A stretch of DNA of 64,000 bases from an uncultured Acetatifactor sp. (GTDB lineage Bacteria > Bacillota > Clostridia > Lachnospirales > Lachnospiraceae), in the NCBI GenBank assembly GCA_947630715.1, contig CANRIP010000004.1, positions 35,994 through 99,993 of the forward strand, in the 5' to 3' direction. The translations under genes were made by a program, and so were the position numbers. How positions within the stretch are numbered: the stretch's first letter is position 1; each line of letters starts with the position of its first letter. A model generated the notes under the pieces. It saw only the letters and a list, made by a program, of their open reading frames with translations, was not told the DNA's origin and searched no databases. Below, piece after piece: positions 8,214 to 17,716 of the stretch.

Positions 8214-10361
8214 ATGAAACCTGTATTAACAATTTCCCTGTTGTGCTGCGGCAGACAGAAAACCACAAAGAAATGCCTGGATTCCCTGAGACCGATTATG
8301 GAACAGGTAAGCAGCGAGTTAATTATCGTGGATACCGGCTGTGACGAGGAAACAAGAGAGCTTTTATCGGAATATACGGATCAGATCATTCCCTTTACCT
8401 GGTGCAACGATTTTGCAAAAGCAAGGAATGTGGGTTTAAAAGCGGCAAAGGGAGAATGGTTTCTCTATATAGACGATGATGAAAATTTTGTGGATGTGAA
8501 GGAGCTGGTAGCGTTTTTTCAGTCCGGCGAATATAAAAAATACGGACAGGCATGTTATATCCAGCGCAATTACACGGATCTGGAGGGGCAACGGTACCAG
8601 GACATGTGGGTTTCCCGTATGATCCGCATTGCGGCGGACACGCATTTCCAGGACAGAATCCATGAATACCTGGATCCGGTTCATGGGCCTTATAAGCTGA
8701 TTCACTCCTGGGTGGATCATTACGGATACGCCTTTGCCAATCCGGAAGAAAAACAGAAACATGATCAGAGGAATACAGAGCTTCTGGAAAAGGTTCTGGA
8801 GGAGGAGCCGGATAATCTACGGATCCGGGCCCATCTGGCTCAGGAATATTACGGCATTCCCAAGTATCGGGAACTGATCGAGCTGTGCAACGGGGCTTTC
8901 TCTCTCTTAAACAAATCGGATGCGCTGCACAATTCCTACCGGCAGACGTTCTACATGGGAAAACTGCTTGCCCTGTTAAACCTGGAAGAATTTGACAAGG
9001 CTCAGGAATTTTTTGAGACGGCGGTACAGGATAAGCGCAATGATATATTTGGGCGGGCCGGTCTGTGCGGCGTGGCCTCGGAGATTTATTACAGGAAAAA
9101 GGAGTATGAAACCTGTGACAAGTGCTGCCAGGAATTTATTAAAATCTATGAGCAGGAGTCCGGGGAAATCAAAAAAATTCCTTACAGCCCGGTCTTCATC
9201 CAGAGTATTTTTTATCTTGGCAACCGCAACAACGTGTTTTCCATGTATATTTGCAGCAGACTTTGCCAGGGCGATACCGGAGCGCTGAAGGAGTATTTCT
9301 GGAAACTGGGCTGGGACGAGGATAATTTCTCCATTTACACCCGTCTCATTCCCGACACGGTGAACGCGCTGGCATCGATGCCTTATGAGGAAGACCTGGC
9401 GCCTGTGGCAAAGAAACTGATCGAGGACGAAAGGGTGAAAGATCTCACCATAGAATCCATCCAGGCGGCCGTCAAGGAAAAAGGAGAGGAAGCGCTGACT
9501 GCCCTTGCCAGACTGTTCGGGCAGGGCCAGTCCGGGCATTATTACGTCTGGTATCTGAAGGTGATTGCCGCCGCGGACAAGAAGGACCGGGAGGAATTGA
9601 CGACGGCGTACGGCGAGCTGTTCCGGAAGGTGGTGGACTGCCTTGAGCTGGAGGATCGCATCTTTCAGATTGCGGAAGATTTCCAGATCGATCTGGATGA
9701 AATTTTTGCGGGGATTCCCTTCGACCAGTGGAAACAGGGTGTGGATTCCTTCTGTCAGAAATCCCCCATGGATAAGGTGCGTTTCCGGAAGACATTTTTG
9801 GACAGGCATTGTAAATCGGGAAATATCCGGTACGATTATCTGGATGTGAAAGTGTCGGAAGTGGAAGCCGCCGTTACCGCCGCGGAATACGGGTATCAGA
9901 GCATCCGAAATCGTATGAAGACGTTCTCGGCCAAGTGTCTGGCTTTTTACCGGCGTTTTTATCTGCCGGAGGCCTTTGAGGGCGAGATGGAAATGCTGCC
10001 CCCGGCCTGCCGGGTGGCGGTGATGCTCCGAAACGCTCTTCAGGCGGACGATCAGGGGGATATCGGCGCTTTTCGCCAGGCGGTTACCAAAAGCATCGGC
10101 CTGTTCGGGCCCATGGATCCGGCGCTGAAAAATTTCGCGAAGAATTACGCGGAATGGAAAGAACAGCAGTTACACAAAGACAGCGATGCGGAATCTGCGG
10201 CCCAGGAAATGAAGGTGCTGGCCCGCCAGGTAAAACAGCAGATCCGGCGGTTTGTGCAGCAGGGGGATCCAAAATCCGCCTCCGGAATTTTGCAGCAGTT
10301 AAAGACTTTGGTGCCGGATGATCCGGAGTTAGCGGAACTGGAGGTGCTTTGCCGGGAATAG
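8214..10361 (+). CDS. Family 2 glycosyltransferase with long helical/TPR-like C-terminus
   Basis: A 715-residue protein. Residues 1-110 are a GT-A (family 2) glycosyltransferase fold: LTISLLCCGRQ, a metal-binding YIDDDENF (DXD), and EWFLYIDDD. After about residue 190 it becomes helical and repetitive (LEEEPDNLRIRAHLAQEYYG), consistent with TPR-like repeats that would bind a protein acceptor. The start is ATG 8214 behind AAAGGAG; the track's TTG 8190 lies before that site. Large two-part glycosyltransferases of this kind next to flagellin genes in clostridia O-glycosylate flagellin in the cytoplasm. That role here is inferred from position and architecture. The flagellin terminator separates it, so it needs readthrough or its own promoter. 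Confidence 0.82.
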   Translation: MKPVLTISLLCCGRQKTTKKCLDSLRPIMEQVSSELIIVDTGCDEETRELLSEYTDQIIPFTWCNDFAKARNVGLKAAKGEWFLYIDDDENFVDVKELVAFFQSGEYKKYGQACYIQRNYTDLEGQRYQDMWVSRMIRIAADTHFQDRIHEYLDPVHGPYKLIHSWVDHYGYAFANPEEKQKHDQRNTELLEKVLEEEPDNLRIRAHLAQEYYGIPKYRELIELCNGAFSLLNKSDALHNSYRQTFYMGKLLALLNLEEFDKAQEFFETAVQDKRNDIFGRAGLCGVASEIYYRKKEYETCDKCCQEFIKIYEQESGEIKKIPYSPVFIQSIFYLGNRNNVFSMYICSRLCQGDTGALKEYFWKLGWDEDNFSIYTRLIPDTVNALASMPYEEDLAPVAKKLIEDERVKDLTIESIQAAVKEKGEEALTALARLFGQGQSGHYYVWYLKVIAAADKKDREELTTAYGELFRKVVDCLELEDRIFQIAEDFQIDLDEIFAGIPFDQWKQGVDSFCQKSPMDKVRFRKTFLDRHCKSGNIRYDYLDVKVSEVEAAVTAAEYGYQSIRNRMKTFSAKCLAFYRRFYLPEAFEGEMEMLPPACRVAVMLRNALQADDQGDIGAFRQAVTKSIGLFGPMDPALKNFAKNYAEWKEQQLHKDSDAESAAQEMKVLARQVKQQIRRFVQQGDPKSASGILQQLKTLVPDDPELAELEVLCRE

Positions 10362-10404
10362 GGAAAACGCCCCGGCCGTCCGAAGGACAAAAAGGAGAGA
10401 GGAC

Positions 10405-11589
10405 ATGAAGGAAACGGTTTTACAGAGATTTGAGGAGGTATTTGGAGACAGCCGGTCGGCCACGGTGTTTTTCGCCCCCGGGCGGGTGAATCTGATCGGC
10501 GAGCACACCGATTATAACGGGGGGCATGTGTTTCCCTGCGCTCTGACCATCGGAACCTACGGGGCCGCCCGGAAACGAAACGACAGAAGGCTGCGGTTTT
10601 TTTCCATGAATTTTGAGCATCTGGGAGTAATGGAATCCTCTCTGGAGGAATTGACTCCCTCCGAGGACGCGGACTGGACCAATTATCCCAAGGGGGTTAT
10701 GTGGGCCTTTGAACAGAAGGGGATGAAACTGCCCTGCGGCATGGATCTGCTGCTGTACGGTACCATTCCAAACGGCTCGGGACTTTCCTCGTCCGCGTCC
10801 GTGGAGGTGTTGACAGGGGCCATTCTGCGGGAATTTTTCCGGTTCCCGGTCACCAATCAGGATCTGGCCCTGATCGGCCAATATGCGGAAAATCATTTTA
10901 ACGGGGTCAACTGCGGCATTATGGATCAATTCGCCATTGCCATGGGGAAGAAGGATCACGCTATTTTCCTAGATACGGCGGATCTGTCCTATGAATATGC
11001 GCCCATCGAGCTGAAACAGGCCAAAATCGTAATCGCATGCAGCAATAAAAAACGGGGGCTGGGGGATTCCAAGTACAACGAGAGAAGAAGCGAATGCGAG
11101 GCGGCTCTGGCGGATCTGCAAAAGGTGGTTTCCGTGAACAGTCTGGGAGATTTGGACGAGGCTGCCTTTGAACAATATCAGGATGCGATCAAAGATCCTG
11201 TGTGCCGGAAAAGGGCAAGACACGCCGTCTATGAGAATCAGAGGACGATTCGGGCGGTAGAGGCTTTGAAACAGGGGGATATCCAAACCTTCGGCCGCCT
11301 GATGAACGCTTCCCACGTTTCGCTGCGGGACGATTACCAGGTCACGGGGCCGGAGTTAGACACTCTGGTGGAGGAAGCGTGGAAGATCCCTGGGGTGATC
11401 GGCTCCCGCATGACCGGCGCGGGCTTTGGGGGATGCACCGTCAGCATTGTCGAGGAAGGAGCCATTGACGGCTTTCTTCAGAAAGTGGGTGAAGCCTACC
11501 GGGAAAAGATCGGATATCCGGCGGATTTCTATGTGGTGGAAATCGGCGGCGGGCCTGAGGTCTGTCAGGCGCCTTCTTCTGCGGAATAA
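10405..11589 (+). CDS. galK: Galactokinase
   Basis: A 394-residue GHMP kinase that phosphorylates galactose to galactose-1-phosphate in the Leloir pathway. The galactokinase signature GRVNLIGEHTDYNGG is at residues 27-40, the ATP-binding loop GSGLSSSASVEV at about 126-137, and the third motif SRMTGAGFGGCT near 333-344. Length is typical. The start follows AAAGGAGAG. galE and galT are not nearby; the next gene is an unrelated phosphoesterase. Confidence 0.96.
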   Translation: MKETVLQRFEEVFGDSRSATVFFAPGRVNLIGEHTDYNGGHVFPCALTIGTYGAARKRNDRRLRFFSMNFEHLGVMESSLEELTPSEDADWTNYPKGVMWAFEQKGMKLPCGMDLLLYGTIPNGSGLSSSASVEVLTGAILREFFRFPVTNQDLALIGQYAENHFNGVNCGIMDQFAIAMGKKDHAIFLDTADLSYEYAPIELKQAKIVIACSNKKRGLGDSKYNERRSECEAALADLQKVVSVNSLGDLDEAAFEQYQDAIKDPVCRKRARHAVYENQRTIRAVEALKQGDIQTFGRLMNASHVSLRDDYQVTGPELDTLVEEAWKIPGVIGSRMTGAGFGGCTVSIVEEGAIDGFLQKVGEAYREKIGYPADFYVVEIGGGPEVCQAPSSAE

Positions 11590-11650
11590 AGGCCCGGATC
11601 AAAGCTTGGGATCAACCTGGGATCCAACCTGGAAAGGCGGAATCTGACAC

Positions 11651-12508
11651 ATGGTCACATTGGCGGTAATCAGCGACATACACAGTAATTTCAAAGCGCT
11701 GGAAGCGTTTCTTGCCTTTTTGGATAGGCACCCGGCGGACGGCGTCATCTGTCTGGGGGATTATGTAACGGACGGGCCCTTTCCGGAGCGCACCCTTCGG
11801 ATGATCAGGGAGCTTGAGGATCGTCTGCCCTGCTATCTCATCCGGGGCAACCGGGAGGATTACCTGTTACAGAATCCGGGCAACCGCCAGGGCTGGAAAC
11901 CTTCCTCCAACACAGGGGCGCTGTACTATACGCTCACCCGGCTGAGCAGGGAGGATTTGGATTTTTTGGGCTCCCTTCCCACGCAGCGCCTGGTTTGTAT
12001 CGAAGGATATCCACGGCTGTTTCTCTGCCATGGGACGCCGGATCGTGTCAGAGGGAATGTGGAGACGGATCCGGGACTGAAGGAGGAGGCGCTGAAAAAG
12101 CTGCCATACCGATATCTGCTGGGCGGGCACAGCCATCATCAGGAGATTTACCGGCTGGACGGGAAAGTATACCTGAATCCCGGGTCTTTGGGGATTGCCC
12201 TTGACGGCGTGGGCGGACATGCTCAGTTTGCCTTTCTGAAGGGGGATCCAGGCGACTGGGAGCCGGAACTGCACACGATTCCCTATGATCTGGACGGTTA
12301 TCTGAAAGCCTTTGAGGAAAGCGGCGTGGACAGGATGGGGATGTCTCTGAACAAGGCGGTGAGGAAAAGCCTGGTCACAGGAGTCAATTATTTCTACCAA
12401 TGTGTGCAGGAGGCGTTCAAAGAGGCGGAAAGAATTGGGACGAAGGATATCGGGCTGGTGCCGGAAAGCTTTTGGCGGGAACTGGAGCGGAAATTTGATT
12501 TGCCATAA
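11651..12508 (+). CDS. Metallophosphoesterase (YfcE/MJ0936-like)
   Basis: A 285-residue calcineurin-like phosphoesterase with the ordered metal motifs DIHSNF, GDYVTDG, GNRED and GGHSHH followed by NPGSLG. The first 210 residues form the domain; the last 70 (from about LDGYLKAFEE) are a helical extension of unknown role. It is predicted cytosolic. The substrate cannot be assigned. It lies 61 bp after galK with only a weak ribosome binding site (AAAGG 15 nt upstream of ATG), so translation may be modest. Confidence 0.85.
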   Translation: MVTLAVISDIHSNFKALEAFLAFLDRHPADGVICLGDYVTDGPFPERTLRMIRELEDRLPCYLIRGNREDYLLQNPGNRQGWKPSSNTGALYYTLTRLSREDLDFLGSLPTQRLVCIEGYPRLFLCHGTPDRVRGNVETDPGLKEEALKKLPYRYLLGGHSHHQEIYRLDGKVYLNPGSLGIALDGVGGHAQFAFLKGDPGDWEPELHTIPYDLDGYLKAFEESGVDRMGMSLNKAVRKSLVTGVNYFYQCVQEAFKEAERIGTKDIGLVPESFWRELERKFDLP

Positions 12509-12510
12509 AA

Positions 12511-12538
12511 GGAAACCGTGAGTCATAGACGGGTTTCC
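12511..12538. terminator. Possible bidirectional hairpin between convergent genes
   Basis: GGAAACC pairs with GGTTTCC across a 14-base loop, in the gap between the phosphoesterase gene and the minus-strand ORF. No clear T-run follows, so terminator function is uncertain. Confidence 0.35.
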
Positions 12539-12573
12539 CGCCGCATACAATCATAGGGGACGTAACAATGCCC

Positions 12574-13182
12574 TCAGGGATACTGCTTGTTTAAATGGGT
12601 CAGAATCAAATCCCGGTTGGAAGAACGCAGAGCGGAAACAGAGTCCTTCAGTTGTCTGATCTTGTCTTCTTGGTTTTGAGAGGCGTAATACGCGGCCAGC
12701 TCGTAATAGGTTCTGCTGATATCGGTTCCCGTGAAAACCGCAAATTCCATGAGGACGCAGGCTTCCTCCATGTAACCCGTACCCAGCAGAACGTCCGCCC
12801 ACTTTTGCAGCGTCCGGACAAGAAGGGTGTAATTCTGATCATATTCGGACAGCAGGTTGATATTGGCGGTTCCGTATTCCAGTTTCAGATCCGTGTTGGA
12901 ATACCCCGTCAGGTTGACGATTTTCTGGGAGGTCAGGTTCTCCAGGATTTCAATACATTCGGAAACCACGCTGTCCTGCTGTAAAATATGGGTGGGAAAG
13001 GTTTCCAGGGGGATGGCGATATAGGGAAGGCCGTCCAGGGATTTGCGGCGGGTGCTGTTGGCCCTTCTCTCCCGGGCCCAGAAATTTTCTTCCTCTTTTG
13101 CCTGTAATTTTTTCTGACGCCTTGTGCTGCTGGCGATCAGAAAAACCACGATAATAGAACTTGCCAAAATGAACAGATTCAT
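12574..13182 (-). CDS. Membrane-anchored hypothetical protein
   Basis: A 202-residue protein I do not recognise. It has one N-terminal membrane helix (NLFILASSIIVVFLIASS) followed by a charged region (RRQKKLQAKEEENFWARERR) and a soluble helical domain that resembles a TPR-like helical array (ADVLLGTGYMEEACVLMEF, TYYELAAYYASQNQEDKIRQL). The start is taken at 13182, behind AAAGGA about 9 nt upstream; the track start 13239 has no ribosome binding site. It converges with the phosphoesterase gene and diverges from a small membrane peptide gene. Confidence 0.6.
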   Translation of the reverse strand: MNLFILASSIIVVFLIASSTRRQKKLQAKEEENFWARERRANSTRRKSLDGLPYIAIPLETFPTHILQQDSVVSECIEILENLTSQKIVNLTGYSNTDLKLEYGTANINLLSEYDQNYTLLVRTLQKWADVLLGTGYMEEACVLMEFAVFTGTDISRTYYELAAYYASQNQEDKIRQLKDSVSALRSSNRDLILTHLNKQYP

Positions 13183-13288
13183 ATATAATATCCTTTCAGA
13201 GTTTTGGTGATACATCCGCTCTTGCAGATCCATGGACAACCGGGCGGAGCGGGCAAACAGCCTGAAAAGGGCGGTCAGGAGTCGAGGG

Positions 13289-13393
13289 ATGTTTCAGTTT
13301 AGCAATCAGAAAAACAAACGCCGTATTTCAGCGATCATCATCGTGATCCTTGTTCTTGCTATGATTATACCTACTTTAGCATATATTTTGTGA
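13289..13393 (+). CDS. Small single-pass membrane peptide
   Basis: A 34-codon ORF too short for the track. It has AGGAG 7 nt upstream of ATG, a basic N-terminus (QKNKRRIS) and one hydrophobic helix (AIIIVILVLAMIIPTLAYIL) ending at the stop. An upstream in-frame ATG at 13232 has no ribosome binding site. The topology rule (positive inside, helix to the end) suggests a real tail-anchored small protein. It ends 34 bp before the VanW-type gene and may be cotranscribed. Function unknown. Confidence 0.55.
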   Translation: MFQFSNQKNKRRISAIIIVILVLAMIIPTLAYIL

Positions 13394-13427
13394 TAGTTCA
13401 AGAAACAACCCGGGAGGCGATCCGCTT

Positions 13428-14891
13428 ATGAAAAAAAGAACGGGACAAGGACTGATATTCGCGCTGGCGGTATTCTGCCTGCTGCTTGTTTCGGGGAGAA
13501 CGGTCCGGGCCGGAGAAGAAGACACCGTGAAGGACGGCGTGTTTGCGGGGCAGATCGATCTGTCGGGGATGACCCGGGAGCAGGCCGTGTCCGCGGTGGA
13601 GGAATATGTCGACAGTCTAAAGGACATAGAAGTCACCCTGATAGCGGCCAACGATCAGGAGATAGCGGTTACGGCCGGGGAACTGGGGCTGTACTGGGCC
13701 AATCCGGAGCTGGTGACGGACGCGCTGCTTTTGGGAAGGCAGGGGACTATCATTGACCGGTATAAAACCCTGAAGGATCTGGAACACGAAAATAAAGTAT
13801 ATCCCATCCTGATCACCTGTAATCTTCAGACGGTCAGCGATTTTTTGGTGGAACAATGCACCCGGTTTGATACGGAGGCCAAGGACGCCCGTCTGGTCAA
13901 GGACGAGGACGGATTTTCGGTGGTGGAAGGCCAGACCGGGCGGCGGCTGGATGTGGAGACGTCCATTGACAGGATCAATGATTATCTGACGGGGGAATGG
14001 GATTATGAGCCCTGTCGGATCCGTCTGGACGTGACGGAAGAACAGCCCAGGGGAAACGCCCAGGAGCTTGCCGCCGTACAGGATCTTCTGGGAACCTGTA
14101 CCACCTCCTTTACTTCCTCCAATGCCTCCCGTTCCGCCAATGTGGACAACGGCTGCCGGCTGATCAATGGCATAACCCTGTATCCGGGGGACGAGTTTTC
14201 CACCTATGAGGCGGTTTCCCCCTTTACGGAGAGCAATGGGTACCGGATGGCCGGGTCTTATTTAAACGGTAAGGTGGTGGACAGTCTCGGAGGCGGCATC
14301 TGCCAGGTATCCACCACGCTTTATAACGCGGTGCTGGCGGCGGAACTGCAGGTGACGGAACGGCACAACCATTCCATGGTGGTATCCTATGTGGAACCCT
14401 CCGCCGATGCGGCCATTGCGGAGAGCTCCGGCAAGGATTTCCGGTTTGTGAACAATCTGGAGTATCCGATCTACATAGAGGGATATACCAAAAACAAGCA
14501 TATCACCATTAATATATACGGAAAGGAAACTCGGGAGGAGGGGTACCAGGTCCGGTACGAAAGCGAGGTTCTGGAGGTGATCAATCCGCCGGCGGATACG
14601 ATTTACGCGGACGCGGCGCTCCCTCTGGGTTACATTGATACGGACAGCGCCCACATCGGATACAAGGCAAGGCTGTGGAAGATTGTGACCATGGACGGCA
14701 AGGAAATCGAAAGGAGCCAGGTGAATTCAAGCTCCTATAAAATGGTTCCCAGAAGCGCCACCGTGGGTACGGCGACCGCGGATCCCCAGGCGTATGAACA
14801 GATCATGGCTGCGATCGGCACGGGAAGCATCGATTATGTGAAAACCGTCATAGCGGCCCTCACGGCTCCCTCCGTGCCGCCTGTTCAGTAA
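13428..14891 (+). CDS. VanW-family, YoaR-like exported wall protein
   Basis: A 487-residue exported protein. A signal peptide (KKRTGQGLIFALAVFCLLLVSG, cleavage near VRAGE) is followed by a peptidoglycan-binding-4/YoaR-like region (about residues 35-210). The VanW domain is at about 225-365, with NVDNGCRLINGITLYPGDEFS and GGGICQVSTTLYNA. The last 110 residues carry ERSQVNSSSYK and look G5-like, but this is not certain. VanW-type proteins occur beside wall and glycopeptide-resistance genes in Firmicutes, and their activity is not well defined. No van resistance genes are near. GGGAGG sets the start. Confidence 0.85.
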   Translation: MKKRTGQGLIFALAVFCLLLVSGRTVRAGEEDTVKDGVFAGQIDLSGMTREQAVSAVEEYVDSLKDIEVTLIAANDQEIAVTAGELGLYWANPELVTDALLLGRQGTIIDRYKTLKDLEHENKVYPILITCNLQTVSDFLVEQCTRFDTEAKDARLVKDEDGFSVVEGQTGRRLDVETSIDRINDYLTGEWDYEPCRIRLDVTEEQPRGNAQELAAVQDLLGTCTTSFTSSNASRSANVDNGCRLINGITLYPGDEFSTYEAVSPFTESNGYRMAGSYLNGKVVDSLGGGICQVSTTLYNAVLAAELQVTERHNHSMVVSYVEPSADAAIAESSGKDFRFVNNLEYPIYIEGYTKNKHITINIYGKETREEGYQVRYESEVLEVINPPADTIYADAALPLGYIDTDSAHIGYKARLWKIVTMDGKEIERSQVNSSSYKMVPRSATVGTATADPQAYEQIMAAIGTGSIDYVKTVIAALTAPSVPPVQ

Positions 14892-14936
14892 TTCCCGGAT
14901 GTTTCAGGCGGGGAAAACCGGATAAGGACTTTCAGG

Positions 14937-15971
14937 ATGAAAACAGGAAAGGTGCCGGAGAATGTATTGAAACGCTCCGTGATCGGCCAACTGAAGACAG
15001 TGGGAAACGGATGGCAAAGTGGCGCAGGGATAGGGAGAGACTGCGCCGTTTTCACGTTTTTTCAGCCCGGCCTTGCGGTCTGTATGTGCGAGGGTTCCGT
15101 GGCCCTGGATCACCCCGGGGACGGGATGGCGCCTGAACTCGAGATCCGCCGTCCCCTGGGACGCCTGATTCAGAAGTGCGTCAATAACCTGGCGGTTTCC
15201 GGCGCGGAGCCGGAGGCGGTCACCATGGCCCTCATGCTGCCGGAAACCTGGGATGAGCCCCGGCTGAAGGCGCTGATGAAAGACGCCCGGGAAACCTGCG
15301 GGGCGTTATCCCTGGAGATTGCCGGGGGCCAGACAAGGGTCAGCCCCGACGTGAGAGAACCGGTGGCGGTGATGACCGGTTACGGGCGGCTGCCCGGGGG
15401 AGAAATTCCCTCCATGGACCGGGTGATGCCCGGCCAGGATCTGTTGGTCAGTAAATGGGTGGGACTGGAAGGGACGGCCTGTCTGGCGCAATGTGCCGGG
15501 GAACGGCTGAGATCCCGCTATCCGTCCTATCTGGTGGAGGAAGCCGCAGGATTCCACCGCTATTTTTCGGTGCTGCCGGAGGCGAGGGCCGCGGCCCGGG
15601 CCGGCGTCTGCGCCATGCACGATGCCTCCGAGGGAGGGATTTTCGCCGCTCTCTGGGAGTTTGCGGAGGGAGCGGGCGTGGGGCTTTCTGTGGACTTAAA
15701 AAAGCTGCCGATCCGGCAGGAAACCGTAGAGATATGCGAGTTTTGCCACATCAATCCCTATCAGCTTTTAAGCGGCGGCTGTCTGGTTATGGCCGCCTGG
15801 GATGGAGTTTCGCTGGTGGAACGGCTGCGGGAAAAGCAGATTCCGGCGGCGCTTGTTGGCAGGGTGACGGAGGGAAAGGACAGGATATTGATCAACGGGG
15901 ATGAGATCCAGTATCTGAACCGGCCCGGCGAGGACGAACTGTACCGTTTCTTTCGGCGGGGGAAAGAGTGA
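14937..15971 (+). CDS. AIR-synthase / HypE-like fold protein
   Basis: A 344-residue protein with the two-domain AIR synthase fold shared by PurM, ThiL, SelD and HypE. The visible signs are a GIGRDCAVF segment in place of the usual GDDAA loop, the VNNLAVSGAEPEAV motif (residues about 79-92, typically CVNDLAVMGAEP in HypE), AGGQTRVSP, and HDASEGGIFAALWEFAEG. The C-terminal Cys of HypE is absent, so it is not a normal hydrogenase-maturation enzyme. It likely binds ATP or a phosphorylated ligand. No hyp or thi genes are near. It starts an apparent operon with an Lrp regulator and an aminotransferase. Confidence 0.75.
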   Translation: MKTGKVPENVLKRSVIGQLKTVGNGWQSGAGIGRDCAVFTFFQPGLAVCMCEGSVALDHPGDGMAPELEIRRPLGRLIQKCVNNLAVSGAEPEAVTMALMLPETWDEPRLKALMKDARETCGALSLEIAGGQTRVSPDVREPVAVMTGYGRLPGGEIPSMDRVMPGQDLLVSKWVGLEGTACLAQCAGERLRSRYPSYLVEEAAGFHRYFSVLPEARAAARAGVCAMHDASEGGIFAALWEFAEGAGVGLSVDLKKLPIRQETVEICEFCHINPYQLLSGGCLVMAAWDGVSLVERLREKQIPAALVGRVTEGKDRILINGDEIQYLNRPGEDELYRFFRRGKE

Positions 15972-16034
15972 CCGCAAAAGAAGGAAAATCATAGTATAAA
16001 TCAGGCTGCAAGGGCGGCGGAAAGCGAGGAAAAA

Positions 16035-16517
16035 ATGAGAGAGGAACTGCTTGCGGTAATTGAGAAGAACAGCCGGATTGACTTAAAGGAGCTGGCTGTC
16101 ATATTGGGTGTGGAGGAGATCGACGTGGTAAACGAGATCGCCGCTCTGGAGGCGGAGGGCGTCATCTGCGGTTATCATACGCTCATCAACTGGGATAAGA
16201 CGTCCATTGACAAGGTGACCGCTTTAATTGAGGTGCGCGTGGCGCCTCAGCGGGGACAGGGCTTTGACAGCGTGGCGGAGAGGATCTATAAGTATCCGGA
16301 GGTGCGCAGCGTTTATCTGATCTCCGGAGGTTTCGACCTGATGGTGATTCTGGAGGGAAAAACGCTGCGGGAGGTTTCCTCCTTCGTATCGGAAAAGCTT
16401 TCCACCCTGGACGCGGTGCTCAGCACGGCGACCCATTTTATCCTGAAAAAATACAAAGACCATGGATGCGCCATAGCTCAGAAAAAAGAAGACGAAAGAG
16501 AGATGATCACCCCATGA
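16035..16517 (+). CDS. Lrp/AsnC-family transcriptional regulator
   Basis: A 160-residue regulator. Residues 1-55 form a winged helix (LLAVIEKNSRIDLKELAVILG), and about 65-140 form the RAM ligand-binding domain (ALIEVRVAPQRGQGF, VYLISGGFDLMVIL). The family senses amino acids and binds DNA as an octamer or dimer. Its stop overlaps the start of the aminotransferase gene (ATGA), so the two are translationally coupled. That suggests it controls this amino-acid step, probably autoregulating the operon. Confidence 0.9.
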   Translation: MREELLAVIEKNSRIDLKELAVILGVEEIDVVNEIAALEAEGVICGYHTLINWDKTSIDKVTALIEVRVAPQRGQGFDSVAERIYKYPEVRSVYLISGGFDLMVILEGKTLREVSSFVSEKLSTLDAVLSTATHFILKKYKDHGCAIAQKKEDEREMITP

Positions 16518-17716
16518 GAAACCCTTTATCCGATGTTGTAGTGGACATCAAGCCTTCTGGCATTCGCAAATTTTTTGATATTGTCACAGAGATGAACGAT
16601 CCGGAGGTGGTTTCCCTGGGGGTGGGGGAACCGGACTTTGATACGCCCTGGCATATTCGGGAGGAGGGCATTTATTCTCTGGAGAAGGGCCGGACCTTTT
16701 ATACGTCCAACTCCGGCCTGATGGAGCTGCGCAGGGAAATCTGCCGTTATCTGCACCGTACCCAGGGGATCGATTACGATCCCGGCAAGGAGACTTTGAT
16801 CACCGTGGGCGGTTCCGAGGCCATTGATCTGGGTCTTCGCGCCCTGATCAACCCCGGGGACGAGGTGCTGATCCCGCAGCCCAGCTATGTTTCCTATGAG
16901 CCCTGCGCCGTTTTGGCGGGGGCAAAGCCTGTGGTGATCAACCTGAAAGCGGAAAACGAGTTTCGGCTGACCGCTCAGGAGGTGGAGGAGGCGGTCACGG
17001 ACCGCACAAAGCTGCTGATCCTGCCTTTTCCCAACAACCCCACCGGGGCCATTATGGAGAGGGAGGATCTGGAAGCGGTCGCCAGGGTGGCGCTGGAGCA
17101 TGACCTGATTGTGATGTCCGATGAGATCTACGGTGAGCTGACCTATAAGGGACGGCATATTTCCATCGCCAGTCTTCCGGGGATGAAGGAGCGCACCATT
17201 CTCATCAACGGATTTTCCAAGGCTTACGCCATGACCGGATGGAGGCTGGGATATGCCTGCGGGCCGGAGCTGATTCTCAGACAGATGACGAAAATCCACC
17301 AATTTGCCATTATGTGCGCCCCCACCACCAGTCAGTATGCGGCTGTGGAAGCCCTTCGGAACGGAGACGCAGACATTGCCGAAATGCGCACCGCGTATAA
17401 TCAAAGAAGAAGGTACCTGATGGACGCATTCCGCAGGATGGGGCTGGAATGCTTTGAACCCTACGGCGGGTTTTATGTGTTCCCCAGCATCAAACAGTTC
17501 GGCATGACCAGCGATGAATTTGCCACCAGATTTCTGGCGGAGGAAAAGGTAGCCGTAGTGCCCGGCAGCGCTTTCGGGGCAAGCGGCGAAGGATTCTTGC
17601 GCATCTCCTACGCCTATTCTCTGGAAGCCCTGAAAATTGCCATAGGCAGACTGGAGCGTTTTGTGGAAAAGCTGCGCGGGGAAGGCAGGGAGAGAAGGAA
17701 CCCGGAATGCACATAG
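16514..17716 (+). CDS. Class I/II PLP-dependent aminotransferase
   Basis: A 400-residue fold-type I aminotransferase. Visible motifs are GVGEPDFDTP near residue 37, the PFPNNPTG box, SDEIYGELTY, and the PLP lysine in NGFSKAYAMTGWRLGYA. It is closest in feel to the PatA/AraT-like aromatic or alanine-type aminotransferases common in Firmicutes; the amino acid cannot be fixed from sequence. The start at 16514 overlaps the Lrp stop by 4 bp; the longer track ORF reads back into the Lrp gene. It overlaps trmL by 10 bp. Confidence 0.92.
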   Translation: MRNPLSDVVVDIKPSGIRKFFDIVTEMNDPEVVSLGVGEPDFDTPWHIREEGIYSLEKGRTFYTSNSGLMELRREICRYLHRTQGIDYDPGKETLITVGGSEAIDLGLRALINPGDEVLIPQPSYVSYEPCAVLAGAKPVVINLKAENEFRLTAQEVEEAVTDRTKLLILPFPNNPTGAIMEREDLEAVARVALEHDLIVMSDEIYGELTYKGRHISIASLPGMKERTILINGFSKAYAMTGWRLGYACGPELILRQMTKIHQFAIMCAPTTSQYAAVEALRNGDADIAEMRTAYNQRRRYLMDAFRRMGLECFEPYGGFYVFPSIKQFGMTSDEFATRFLAEEKVAVVPGSAFGASGEGFLRISYAYSLEALKIAIGRLERFVEKLRGEGRERRNPECT

